Assembly (NCBI GenBank): GCA_913009825.1
Contig: CAJVYQ010000004.1
Coordinates: 1-64,000, forward strand
Length of the DNA stretch: 64,000 nucleotides
Direction: 5' to 3'
Source of the DNA: an uncultured Deferribacteres bacterium
GTDB lineage: Bacteria > Zhuqueibacterota > JdFR-76 > DREG01
Shown here: positions 35,451 through 43,828 of the stretch, one piece after another
Layout: the number at the start of each line of letters is the position of its first letter
Position numbering within the stretch: position 1 is the first letter of the stretch
The notes under the pieces: model-generated
The model's input: the letters and a program-made list of their open reading frames with translations, nothing else
Databases searched by the model: none
What the model was told of the DNA's origin: nothing
Position numbers and translations under genes: made by a program

Positions 35451-36620
35451 TCAGTATTCCACAATCTGCACCCGTTTCTTTAAATTCTCCAAGCCAATTT
35501 GTTTCCGGGAGTAGGCCAACAGATCCGCTTTTTTAATCCGGATCATCACATTGGTTATATCCCGGCCGGTAAATCCACTGGTTCCGAAAAGAACAAAAAC
35601 GGATTGTTTATCCGGAAGAAAGCGGAGCGCAGCACCGTAGGTGCCAAGTATTTTAATGATTTTTTCTTCAAATCCGGATAAACTGTCTCTGTATTTTTTA
35701 TTTCGTTTCTCTGTTTTTTCTTTGATTATCGCCACCCGTTTTTCACTTTTGTCCAATTCCTCTATTGTCGGTACGAGGGAGGTTTCAATCAGTTCAGTCA
35801 GGTTGTTGCTGAAAAAATGATTGCCGAAACTGAACATAACACCTAAATCTTTCAGAAATATTCCGTTCACATTATTTCCAAACAGATAGCGGGAACGGTG
35901 TTTGGTGGTGAGCGCTGTTTCAAAAATAGTACTCATCACTTCAATCTCTTCTGCGTGATTGTCGCCAGATACAAATTGACGGGAAATTTTTGCTGCAAAC
36001 GCTTTATCAGACAACCTTTCTGTGCGGTGTGCGGCAACATCTTTTTTTAATACCCGGTAAATCCGGGCTTTCGGTTGCTCCGCCGATGACCGGTTCAAAA
36101 AAACTACCACAGAAATCTTATCGTCTTTCTTCAGGTAGTCACTCAAATCCACATAACTTGACATGAATGTTTGAATTTTTTTATCTAATTTTTCCGTCCA
36201 TTTTTTGAAATCCTCTTCATTCATACTCTTGCCGGTGGAAAAAGTAAAACTTCTGGAACCGGGGGAAGTAGCAACAACAACGCGGTTTTTGGCCTCCTTT
36301 GATTTCTTCTCTTTTGCCTGAGTGGACGATTTCTCTAAATTTTCTAATTCAACTTCCACTCTGTTTTTATAAATACTGAACAACTGAAATTGGTTCTTCA
36401 AATTAACCGTGAACAGCAATCCGTAATGATCGAAATAAAATCCTTTGATATTGCGGCCGGTGAAAAATTGATCTCTGGATGCCTGCAGCAATTTGTCCAA
36501 TACCGCTTCCATGATGTGGATGTCCTCTTTGATGCCGTCCGGCTGCTGCCGGGCGTTCACCAGAGTGACAGGTAGGCTTAGTAAAACCAACAGTAACAAA
36601 CTGATTATTTTATGTCTCAT
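35451..36620 (-). CDS. exported protein with an internal duplication, ECF-linked
   Basis: 389 residues with a cleavable signal peptide (ending near 'TLVNARQQ', residue 24). Two halves resemble each other: 'TGRNIKGFYFDHYGLLFTVN' (54-73) against 'FGNNVNGIFLKDLGVMFSFG' (247-266). Each is followed by a charged helical stretch and then a beta segment ('DDKISVVVFLNRSS' against 'DKQSVFVLFGTSGF'). I do not recognise a family. It lies 58 nt after the anti-sigma gene on the same strand, so it is probably the third gene of an ECF operon and either a regulated product or a sensor in the periplasm. Confidence 0.7.
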   Translation of the reverse strand: MRHKIISLLLLVLLSLPVTLVNARQQPDGIKEDIHIMEAVLDKLLQASRDQFFTGRNIKGFYFDHYGLLFTVNLKNQFQLFSIYKNRVEVELENLEKSSTQAKEKKSKEAKNRVVVATSPGSRSFTFSTGKSMNEEDFKKWTEKLDKKIQTFMSSYVDLSDYLKKDDKISVVVFLNRSSAEQPKARIYRVLKKDVAAHRTERLSDKAFAAKISRQFVSGDNHAEEIEVMSTIFETALTTKHRSRYLFGNNVNGIFLKDLGVMFSFGNHFFSNNLTELIETSLVPTIEELDKSEKRVAIIKEKTEKRNKKYRDSLSGFEEKIIKILGTYGAALRFLPDKQSVFVLFGTSGFTGRDITNVMIRIKKADLLAYSRKQIGLENLKKRVQIVEY

Positions 36621-36678
36621 GATTTTTTCCTTTCGATGTGTAAAAATGCGGCAAAATATTCCTTATTTTTAACCGGGT

Positions 36679-37338
36679 CTATTTTTTTATCGAGTAATTG
36701 GTTTTGGCCACGCTGACCAAATCCTGTAAAATTGAATTGTTATATAAGTTTGCGCTTTGGATTCTCTGTAAATTTTCACCCATATATTCCAGATCGGCAA
36801 CCCGCTGCTGATCGAACTTACGCAACAACTCACTGATACCGGTCAACAGGAGTTGCTTGTTTCTCTCTTCGCCGGCTTTGAGCATCTGTTGTGTGAAGTA
36901 GAGGTTTTCTTGTTGTAATTTTTTGAAGGCGGCAAGCGTTTCCATTGGCAATGCCGACTGTGGCTGATTTTCTTTTGCGCCGATTCGTAACGAGAATTGG
37001 CCTGCGGAATAATTGATATCCGTCCTGGCGATGAGGAGGATTAAAACGATTGCCGCGAAAGCGATCCTGCCGGTCCAGCGCAGCAGACCGTGGACAGAGG
37101 TGAAAGAACGAAGCCGGTTGCGCAAGCTGTTTTCCCCCGGCGCGATGAAAACCAAATCTTTGCCGGGTTCAACCTGCGGCCATTTTCCCATCACAGCCAC
37201 GGTTGCCCGGAAATCCTGAAATTCGGCTCTGCATTCCGGACAGGATTTCAGGTGCAGGGCAACTTGCCGGGCTTCTTCCGGTTTCAATTCGGTAAAAAGA
37301 TAATCCATCAATTTATCTCTGACTGTTTCACACTTCAT
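36679..37338 (-). CDS. zinc-finger anti-sigma factor, membrane-anchored
   Basis: 219 residues. The N-terminal ZAS/zf-HC2 motif has Cys3, His29, Cys33 and Cys36 ('HLKSCPECRAEF'), one membrane helix follows (about 88-105), and a periplasmic helical domain completes the protein. It would hold the ECF sigma factor at the membrane until a signal causes release. Its start overlaps the sigma gene's 3' end by 11 nt, the usual translational coupling of such pairs. Confidence 0.9.
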   Translation of the reverse strand: MKCETVRDKLMDYLFTELKPEEARQVALHLKSCPECRAEFQDFRATVAVMGKWPQVEPGKDLVFIAPGENSLRNRLRSFTSVHGLLRWTGRIAFAAIVLILLIARTDINYSAGQFSLRIGAKENQPQSALPMETLAAFKKLQQENLYFTQQMLKAGEERNKQLLLTGISELLRKFDQQRVADLEYMGENLQRIQSANLYNNSILQDLVSVAKTNYSIKK

Positions 37339-37942
37339 AATGTAAAACCTCCTCGCTGAAATTTTGTTTTTGTAACGCTTTTTTCAACGCTTTTAATCCG
37401 TAATACATCCTGGATTTAACTGTATTGAGAGATTCCTGCAGAATTTCAGCTATTTCTATAAATTTCAGATCCTGGTAAATTTTCATAATAATGATTTCCC
37501 GCTGTTCCTGAGGAATCTCCTGCATGGCGTGGGTAAAGATTTTTTTCAGCTCTTCCCGGTAAATATTCTGCTGCGCATCATCGCTCCCCGGATCCGGTAG
37601 TTCCAAAGTTATGTTTTCGTTGTTTTCTGACGGCGATTTTCCCTGCATGTCCAGGGACAAAAAAAAGTGCCGTTTCCTTTTGCGCAGTTGGTCTCTCGCT
37701 TCGTTGGCAGCTACCTGATACAGCCAGACCCGGAATTTATCGATTTCTTTGAGGCTGGATATCTTCTGGTAGACTTTAATAAATGTCTTTTGGTTCACAT
37801 CCTCCGCATCCTGTAAGTTGCCCAGAAAGCGATACAGAAAGTTAAAAACGGGCTTTTGCCAGCGCCACACCAACAGGTTGAACGCCTGGGTTTGGCCATT
37901 GCGGAATTGATGAATCAACTCCGCATCACTCAGATCATTCAT
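37328..37942 (-). CDS. ECF-type RNA polymerase sigma factor
   Basis: 204 residues. Region 2 covers about 8-85 with 'FLGNLQDAEDVNQKTFIKVYQKI' and 'FRVWLYQVAANEARDQLRKRKR'. Region 4 covers about 130-185 with 'IPQEQREIIIMKIYQDLKFIEIAEILQESLNTVKSRMYYGLKALK', the helix-turn-helix. No region 3 and no extra domains. It directs transcription of an envelope or stress regulon and is paired with the overlapping anti-sigma gene. AGAAAT-type upstream sequence gives no clear autoregulatory promoter. Confidence 0.94.
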   Translation of the reverse strand: MNDLSDAELIHQFRNGQTQAFNLLVWRWQKPVFNFLYRFLGNLQDAEDVNQKTFIKVYQKISSLKEIDKFRVWLYQVAANEARDQLRKRKRHFFLSLDMQGKSPSENNENITLELPDPGSDDAQQNIYREELKKIFTHAMQEIPQEQREIIIMKIYQDLKFIEIAEILQESLNTVKSRMYYGLKALKKALQKQNFSEEVLHYEV

Positions 37943-38100
37943 TTATTTCTCCGTATTAAATTCTGCACCCGGGAAGCGATCAGCCTATGTTGAACTATGG
38001 TTTTCCTATTAATTGAACCGTTCATTCAATTCGGCAAATCGATATACAATCGCCCGGTTCAGGTTCTATTTACTTTGACGCAGGGAACCGGAAAAAAGTT

Positions 38101-39015
38101 TTAGGTAGATTGATCCGCTTTATCATTTATCTCTGTAACTGATTGGAACGGCACCGGTAACGGAGACCGGACGTGAAGATCGGTTTGGGGAAAAGGGATC
38201 TCGATCCGGTATTTACGGAATTTGGTGATGATATCCCGGTTAATTTCCGACCGAATTTGATAATAGTTCCTGGGTGAACCAAGCCAGATCCACAATTCCA
38301 TATTCCAGGCGGAATCACCAAAACCGTTGAAAATAATTTTCGGTTTGGGTTTTTTTAACACGTTGGCATTTGACAGGGCAACCTCTGTCAAAGCCTGATT
38401 TATTGTGCTCAGATCCGAATTGTAAGAAACGCCCACCTTTACCACCATGCGCACTTTCGGATCACCGTGAGACCAGTTGACTACTTGTGAAGAGATGAAC
38501 TCCGAATTGGGAACAATGATGGAAATATTATCCAAAGATTGAACCGTGGTTGAACGCATGTTAATTGCCGTAACATCTCCTTCCGTATTGCCGATGGTAA
38601 TCCGGTCGCCTATCTCGATGGGACGTTCGAATAGCAAAATCAATCCGGAGACAAAATTGGAGGTTATATTTTGCAAGCCGAAGCCGATTCCCACCGACAG
38701 AAAGCCGAAAACCACTGCCAATCCACTTAAATCGATACCGACAAACTGGAAGGCGACCACCATACCGGTAATCATGATGAGGTAATGCGTGATTCGTTTG
38801 AGGGTGAACCGCAGCCCTTCCTCAATCTGAAACCTGATTAAGAGTTTATTAATAATGGTGTTGGAAAGAAATTTTGAGATGATGAAAAAGATGGTCAACA
38901 CAAAGAAAAACATGAAAATGGATGAAATGGTGACCGGAGTTTGATTCAGTTTAAAGAGCGTAAAATTGAAAACATCTTTCAGCAGGGCACTAATATCCTG
39001 AATTGTGATCTCCAT
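38101..39015 (-). CDS. small-conductance mechanosensitive channel, MscS family
   Basis: 304 residues. Three membrane helices (about 30-50, 72-92 and 95-120) are followed by the pore-lining TM3 motif 'GLAVVFGFLSVGIGFGLQNITSNFVSGLILLFERP' and the MscS beta domain ('IEIGDRITIGNTEGDVTAINMRSTTVQSLDN'). The C-terminal alpha/beta vestibule ends 'RIEIPFPQTDLHV', the usual MscS ending. It releases solutes on osmotic downshock. Monocistronic. Confidence 0.93.
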   Translation of the reverse strand: MEITIQDISALLKDVFNFTLFKLNQTPVTISSIFMFFFVLTIFFIISKFLSNTIINKLLIRFQIEEGLRFTLKRITHYLIMITGMVVAFQFVGIDLSGLAVVFGFLSVGIGFGLQNITSNFVSGLILLFERPIEIGDRITIGNTEGDVTAINMRSTTVQSLDNISIIVPNSEFISSQVVNWSHGDPKVRMVVKVGVSYNSDLSTINQALTEVALSNANVLKKPKPKIIFNGFGDSAWNMELWIWLGSPRNYYQIRSEINRDIITKFRKYRIEIPFPQTDLHVRSPLPVPFQSVTEINDKADQST

Positions 39016-39076
39016 AGTTTGCCTCTCATTTTGAAAAGATAGAACCGGTTTGTTGTTTATTGGGAACTTAAATAAT

Positions 39077-39205
39077 ATTTAAATTGAGTGATTTCTCTGT
39101 TTTTAAGTTTTCTTTTGTTGCCAACCGGGTTTTCATTTTTAGCATGAACCCATAGAAATCAGGCAGGCGATTCGGCGAATCGCCCTACAACGGCTCAATT
39201 TAGGG
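39077..39205. repeat. MITE-like element, family 3 copy b
   Basis: Ends AAATTGAGTGATT and GGCTCAATTTAGG, with the internal hairpin GGCGATTCGGCGAATCGCC. It has the same internal order as the copy at 16908-17027, including CGGGTTTTCATTTTTA against CGGATTTTCATTTTTA. Lies between mscS and the DUF58 gene. Confidence 0.75.
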
Positions 39206-39240
39206 CCTTCGGCTTCCGGACAATGGTTTGCCGTAGCGGT

Positions 39241-40149
39241 TCAACCGATTTTGTTGCGCTTAACCAAATATTCGATAAGCGCTTTGTCGAAAGGGTCTGC
39301 TGTATTAATCATCACATAGTCGATCCGGTTTTCCCGGCACACTTTGCGGAAGTTTTTGATATAACGGTTCAAATCCTTTTTGTATTCCTGCAGAATATGC
39401 ACCGGCTGCGTATTGATCTGTTCCTTTGTTTCCATGTCCTCAAAAACGATATCCCCGTGGAAATCGAAGCGGATCTCTTTCGGGTCCAAAATGTGGAAAA
39501 CGATCACTTCATGTTTATTGTGGCGAAAATGTTTCAATCCGGATAAAATCGCGGCGGGATCATCAAAAAGATCGGATAAGATGACAATCAGCCCTCTGCG
39601 TTTGATCCGTTCGGCCATCTCGTGAAAGGTTTTACTGATATCCGTCTGCCGGGAACTTTTTCTGGTGTGCAGTTCAAGTAAAATCTGTTTCAGGTAGGTG
39701 TGTACAGCTTTTGGCGGCAGGTAGGAACGTATTTTTTGATCGAATGTAAGCAAACCCACGGCATCCTGTTGGTTCAGCATTAAATATGAAAAAGCAGCGG
39801 CTAAATATTTGGCATATTGCAGCTTGCTGATTTTGGCCGAACTGTACCCCATGGAGGCCGAAGTGTCCAGAAGAAGGTAGCATTTGAGGTTGGTTTCTTC
39901 TTCAAATTTTTTTATGTAGAACCGTTCCGTTTTGCCGTACACTTTCCAATCCAGATGCTTGATCTCATCGCCGGGCATGTATTGACGGTGTTCGGCAAAT
40001 TCCACGCTGAAACCGTGGTAGGGACTACGATGCAGACCGATGATAAATCCCTCCACCACCAAGCGGGCGATAATATCCAATTTGCCGATTTTTGAAACGA
40101 CTTCCGGATTGAGATATTTTTGATAGATGTTGCTTTTTTGAATCCGCAT
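39241..40149 (-). CDS. DUF58 protein, second MoxR-linked copy
   Basis: 302 residues with the DUF58 core 'SVEFAEHRQYMPGDEIKHLDWKVYGKTERFYIKKFEEETNL' (about 48-88) and the VWA metal motif 'LLLDTSASMGYS' (about 91-102). Paralogous to the protein at 17137, but without Bat genes beside it. It starts 8 nt after the moxR-like gene, so the two form a separate unit. Cytoplasmic. Partner or chaperone client of the neighbouring ATPase by family precedent. Confidence 0.9.
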   Translation of the reverse strand: MRIQKSNIYQKYLNPEVVSKIGKLDIIARLVVEGFIIGLHRSPYHGFSVEFAEHRQYMPGDEIKHLDWKVYGKTERFYIKKFEEETNLKCYLLLDTSASMGYSSAKISKLQYAKYLAAAFSYLMLNQQDAVGLLTFDQKIRSYLPPKAVHTYLKQILLELHTRKSSRQTDISKTFHEMAERIKRRGLIVILSDLFDDPAAILSGLKHFRHNKHEVIVFHILDPKEIRFDFHGDIVFEDMETKEQINTQPVHILQEYKKDLNRYIKNFRKVCRENRIDYVMINTADPFDKALIEYLVKRNKIG

Positions 40150-40157
40150 GCGATGCT

Positions 40158-41156
40158 TTACACTTTTTCAAGAAGTTTTTTGATGATGTCCACCGTGTCG
40201 ACGCTTTCTGCTTCGGCGTTGAAATTGGTGATCAGGCGGTGGCGTAAAATGGGGATGGCAATTTCCCGGACATCTTCGATCTCCGGTGTGGGACGGCCGT
40301 ACAAAATACAGCGGGTTTTGGCGCCTAAAATGAGAAATTGGGAAGCCCGCGGTCCTGCACCCCAGTTGATCCAGTCGGCCACAAATTTTGGTGCCTGGTT
40401 GAATTCCGGACGCGTCATCCGCACCAGTTTTACCGCATAGTTAACCACGTTGCTGGCTACCGGCACACGGCGCACCAAATTCTGATACAGGATGATATCT
40501 TTGGCGTTCATCACTATTTTGGGTTCGCTTTCGTAAGCTGATGTTGTGTGCTTCACAATTTCAGTCTCTTCATCTTCGCTGGGGTAATCGATCCAGAGAT
40601 TGAACATAAAACGGTCTAATTGCGCTTCGGGAAGGGGATAGGTCCCTTCCTGTTCGATGGGGTTTTGTGTGGCGAGGACGAAGAAGGGTTCATCCAGTGT
40701 GTAAGTGATTGAACCGGCAGTTACTTCATGTTCCTGCATTGCCTGCAGCAGGGCAGACTGTGTCTTGGGTGGTGTGCGGTTAATTTCGTCTGCCAAAATA
40801 ATATTTGCGAAAACCGGCCCTTTGACAAAACGAAATATTTTTTTGCCGGTGGTCAGGTCATCTTCCAGAACTTCCGTGCCGGAAATATCGGAAGGCATCA
40901 AATCCGGTGTGAATTGAATGCGGTTGAATTTTAATTTTAGCACCTGCGCCAGCGTGCTGATGAGCAGTGTCTTTGCCAATCCGGGAACGCCGATGATCAG
41001 GCAGTGTCCGCGGGAGAGCAGCGCCAACAACAATTCGTTGATGATCTTTCGCTGGCCGATGATCACTTTGCCGATTTCGGTTAACATTTTTTGGTGAGTG
41101 TCTTTTAACTTTTCAAGCAGTTCAATATCGTTCATTTTTTTGGCAGACTCAGGCAT
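40158..41156 (-). CDS. MoxR-family AAA+ ATPase, second copy
   Basis: 332 residues with 'GVPGLAKTLLISTLAQVL' (Walker A), 'IILADEINRTPPKTQSALLQAM' (Walker B) and 'VLATQNPIEQEGTYPLPEAQLDRFM'. The frame reaches back to 41237, but GGAAGGAGAG lies directly before the ATG at 41156 (MPESAKKMND), which I take as the start. With the DUF58 gene it repeats the MoxR/DUF58 pair at 15879-18015. The clients of this second pair cannot be told from its neighbours. Confidence 0.94.
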   Translation of the reverse strand: MPESAKKMNDIELLEKLKDTHQKMLTEIGKVIIGQRKIINELLLALLSRGHCLIIGVPGLAKTLLISTLAQVLKLKFNRIQFTPDLMPSDISGTEVLEDDLTTGKKIFRFVKGPVFANIILADEINRTPPKTQSALLQAMQEHEVTAGSITYTLDEPFFVLATQNPIEQEGTYPLPEAQLDRFMFNLWIDYPSEDEETEIVKHTTSAYESEPKIVMNAKDIILYQNLVRRVPVASNVVNYAVKLVRMTRPEFNQAPKFVADWINWGAGPRASQFLILGAKTRCILYGRPTPEIEDVREIAIPILRHRLITNFNAEAESVDTVDIIKKLLEKV

Positions 41157-41286
41157 TTGCTCTCCTTCCGGATTTACAAAAAAACTTTTCTCAGAATAAA
41201 TAATCATAAAATTAGGATATTTGCGTTTAAATGTCAATCTTTTTTGCTTGCAGGTGACCTTGCAAATTTATACATTTTTTACGTTT

Positions 41287-41405
41287 ACTTGAATTGAGCG
41301 ATTGTAGGGCGATTCGACGAATCGCCGACCGAATTTACGTTAGAAATGTAAATTCGCTTAGTAACAAAAACAAACTCAAAAACAATAGAATTGCTCAATT
41401 CAGGT
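41287..41405. repeat. MITE-like element, family 3 copy c (inverted)
   Basis: Starts ACTTGAATTGAGCGATT and ends AATTGCTCAATTCAGGT. Read on the minus strand it matches the copy at 16908-17027 along its length, including GTTTTTGTTACTAA and the GGCGATTCGNCGAATCGCC hairpin. It lies immediately upstream of rlmN, whose ribosome-binding site begins only 19 nt beyond the element. Confidence 0.8.
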
Positions 41406-41435
41406 TTACTAAAATATTACGAAAGAGGGAATTTA

Positions 41436-42479
41436 TTGGCAAATTCAAATAAAATCATTTTAAAAGACCTTGCCAAACAGGAATTGAGCGAATTTGTTGT
41501 CCGGCAAGGGTTGGAACCTTTTCGGGCCAGGCAATTGTTTCACTGGTTGTTCCAAAAAAATGTAGCTTATTTTTCTCAAATGACTACGCTCAAAAAAGAG
41601 GTCAGAGAAAAATTACAGGCTATAGCGGAAATCAATCTTTTGGATTCCGTTTCCATTGCCGCTTCTCAAAATGAACCGACGCACAAATTTCTTTTTGCCC
41701 TGCACGACGGCAACAGGGTGGAAAGTGTTTACATGGAAGAGGCCAACCGGCGAACCGTTTGCGTCTCTTCTCAGGTGGGTTGCGCTTTAAATTGCGACTT
41801 TTGCGCCACAGGGAAAATGGGATTCCGGCGCAATCTTTCTGTCGGTGAAATTGTGGAGCAGGTATTGTGGATCGAACGGCACATGGGCAAAGAAGCCACC
41901 AATATCGTGATGATGGGCATGGGCGAACCGTTCCTGAATTTTGATGCGGTTCTACGAGCGGCTGAGCTGTTTTCCGATCCCGAAGGGATTGCCGTCAGTA
42001 AACGAAAAATTACTATTTCAACCGCCGGCGTGATTCCCGGCATCGAAAGGTTCACACAGGAGGGGCACCGTTTCAAATTAGCCATTTCATTGAATGCAAC
42101 CACCGATGAAATTCGCAGGAAATTAATGCCCGTTACAAAAAAATATCCGCTTTCTCAACTATTGACCGCAGTGAAAAGATACACGGACAATTCACCCTAC
42201 CAGATTACATTTGAATACTTACTGATTGCCGGGATGAATGATTCTCTGCAGGACGCCAAAAGATTACGCCGGTTGTTGGCTCACATCCCTTGCAAAATTA
42301 ATTTGATTCCGTACAATTCGGTGGATTCCCGCTATCAACCGGTATCTGACCGGCGACTCAACGGATTTGTTCAGGCATTGGCAACCTTTTCCGCTCCGGT
42401 CACGGTTCGGCGCAGCAATGGTCTGGATATTCAGGCGGCCTGCGGCCAGCTTTACACGCAGAATGTGAAATCGAAGTAG
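41436..42479 (+). CDS. rlmN: 23S rRNA/tRNA adenine-C2 methyltransferase RlmN
   Basis: 347 residues. Radical-SAM enzyme with the CxxxCxxC cluster motif in 'VGCALNCDFCATGKMGF' (about 117-133), a GGEP-like 'GMGEPFLNFD', and the C-terminal Cys in 'QAACGQL' that forms the methylation intermediate. It methylates A2503 of 23S rRNA and certain tRNAs. The frame extends upstream into the family 3 element, but AGAGGG at 41424-41429 places the start at TTG 41436 (MANSNKIILKDLAKQ). Cfr-type resistance enzymes share these motifs; length and the N-terminal extension favour RlmN. Confidence 0.93.
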   Translation: MANSNKIILKDLAKQELSEFVVRQGLEPFRARQLFHWLFQKNVAYFSQMTTLKKEVREKLQAIAEINLLDSVSIAASQNEPTHKFLFALHDGNRVESVYMEEANRRTVCVSSQVGCALNCDFCATGKMGFRRNLSVGEIVEQVLWIERHMGKEATNIVMMGMGEPFLNFDAVLRAAELFSDPEGIAVSKRKITISTAGVIPGIERFTQEGHRFKLAISLNATTDEIRRKLMPVTKKYPLSQLLTAVKRYTDNSPYQITFEYLLIAGMNDSLQDAKRLRRLLAHIPCKINLIPYNSVDSRYQPVSDRRLNGFVQALATFSAPVTVRRSNGLDIQAACGQLYTQNVKSK

Positions 42480-42603
42480 CGGGCACATTGTGTTATACCA
42501 CATTACGTTATCAAAAAAGAGTAACCTATGTTGTAATAGTTGTCAATTAGGCATAAAAAATGATTTGAAAAATATGGCGATAAATTAAACCGGGAGTAAT
42601 AAA

Positions 42604-42894
42604 GTGACTCGAAGCGAAATTCTTGAAATTCCTAAAAGATATAAAAACGAAAACGCTGAAAAATATGGTATTAACAGTCTTGGGATATTGGGCTCATTTT
42701 CCAGAGATATGGGAAAAGATGAGAGTGATGTGGATATTGTAATTGAAACAACCGATCCTGATCTTTTTAGGCTTGTCCATATTAAAGATGAATTAGAAAA
42801 ATTGCTTCATAAAAATGTTGATATTGTCGGGAACCGGCAAAAAATGAATCCTTATTTGAAAAAACATATCGAAAAGGACACAATTTATGTATGA
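42604..42894 (+). CDS. MNT-type minimal nucleotidyltransferase (MntA-like antitoxin)
   Basis: 96 residues with the minimal nucleotidyltransferase signature 'GSFSRDMGKDESDVDIVIE' (30-48, GSx10DxD). In HepT-MntA modules this protein AMPylates and silences the HEPN RNase HepT. The partner gene does follow, overlapping by 8 nt, but is destroyed (see 42887-43325), so this antitoxin appears to be left without its toxin. Low GC and a stand-alone position suggest a mobile module. Confidence 0.88.
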   Translation: MTRSEILEIPKRYKNENAEKYGINSLGILGSFSRDMGKDESDVDIVIETTDPDLFRLVHIKDELEKLLHKNVDIVGNRQKMNPYLKKHIEKDTIYV

Positions 42895-43325
42895 TCAGAA
42901 GTTGGTTCGTAACATTTTAAATCAAATCCTAAATTGAGCGATTCTTGGCTTTAAACAACCGGCCAAAGAGTTTTGTCATTCTGCCTGCCCGACCGCAGCG
43001 GGCCTGCCCGACCGCAGCGGGCCTGCCCGACCACAGGCGGGAAAGAATCTTGTTGGTTCCGTGCACTAAACCAATAAGATTCCTACGGAATGACATTAGA
43101 ATCGCTCAATTCAGGTAAATATTAAATGCCACTCAAAAGGTAATCAGTCGTTTTGCACCAATAAAAACAGTATAAGATTTTGCTAATTCTCCGGAAGGTA
43201 TGGAAAAATTAGATTCAATTTGTATGCAATTAATCGCCATTGGTGAAAGTTTAAAAAATTTAGATAAAATTAGCAATAAAAGGCTTTTAAATAAATATCA
43301 AACAGAGATGTGCGGATTGGAATGA
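42887..43325 (+). pseudogene. HepT-like HEPN toxin gene, interrupted by a MITE
   Basis: ATG 42887 begins 'MYDQKLVRNILNQI', the usual start of a DUF86/HEPN protein, and then runs into the element at 42928. After the element the frame resumes 'ILNATQKVISRFAPIKTV', then a TAA stop, 'DFANSPEGMEKLDSICMQLI', 'AIGESLKNLDKIS' and an early end at 43325. Removing the element with a short AAAT duplication restores a continuous 'ILNQILNATQKVISRF'. Besides the insertion there is a nonsense codon (near 43177), and the conserved C-terminal R-x4-6-H RNase motif is missing. The gene is therefore dead. Confidence 0.82.
42928..43116 (+). mobile_element. MITE-like element, family 3 copy d, inside the HepT gene
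   Basis: Ends CCTAAATTGAGCGATT and AATCGCTCAATTCAGG. The middle is not the usual family 3 filler. It holds GTCATTC...GGAATGAC arms and three tandem 19-20-nt units of GCCTGCCCGACCGCAGCGG (42983-43040). The short duplication AAAT on both sides is visible because the surrounding HEPN frame can be rebuilt, so this is a genuine insertion. No transposase. Confidence 0.8.
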
Positions 43326-43479
43326 ACAGTGTTAGACAAAACATCTTTTTAAATCCAAAAGTAAGGTACACCCAATGTTCCGTAGCTTATTTTTGCCGTC
43401 ATACCCGCAATCCCACCAAAACAGAAAACCTCCAAAACGTTTCAATCGGCCCGTTTAAATTTGCTGTGCTAAAATAAAA
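43326..43479. other. short non-coding stretch
   Basis: Follows the HepT remnant; I see no gene and no strong structure. It may contain unrecognisable toxin-gene debris. Confidence 0.3.
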
Positions 43480-43738
43480 GTAATACCTCACTTACGGGTT
43501 GATAATAAAATGCAATCAGTACCAAAAGATTCATGTTCTGTTTACATCAGGTTTTGATGCTGCTCATTTAATGTTCTGTAACCCCAAATAGCACACGGAT
43601 TACGCGGATGACACAGATACACACGGATAAAATCTGTGAAAATCAGTGTGATCCGTGTCATCCGTGTTCTGTTTACTATTTTAGTTGAATAGATATAATA
43701 ACATAAACAAATATTCACACCAATAAGTGAGGTGTTAC
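43480..43738. repeat. MITE-like element, family 1 copy b (GTAA ends, 8-bp duplication)
   Basis: Starts GTAATACCTCACTTACGGG and ends CCAATAAGTGAGGTGTTAC. The flanks AAATAAAA (before) and AAATAAAA (after) are an exact 8-bp direct repeat. GTAA ends with 8-bp duplications are the mark of IS66-type transposition. The interior carries a large imperfect palindrome of CACGGAT/ATCCGTG units at 43591-43670. No coding sequence. Homologous ends with the element at 8018-8294. Confidence 0.75.
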
Positions 43739-43828
43739 AAATAAAATCAAAAAAATCTTGATTTTAACTGATATTTTATTATTGTAATAAAATATTCTTT
43801 CACCGGTGGTAAAAACCAGGCACTGTTT

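Noticed and set aside
42983-43040. Tandem GC-rich units as a CRISPR array serving the nearby Cas6
   Set aside because: The units abut without spacers and lie inside a palindromic element, so they are a plain tandem repeat.
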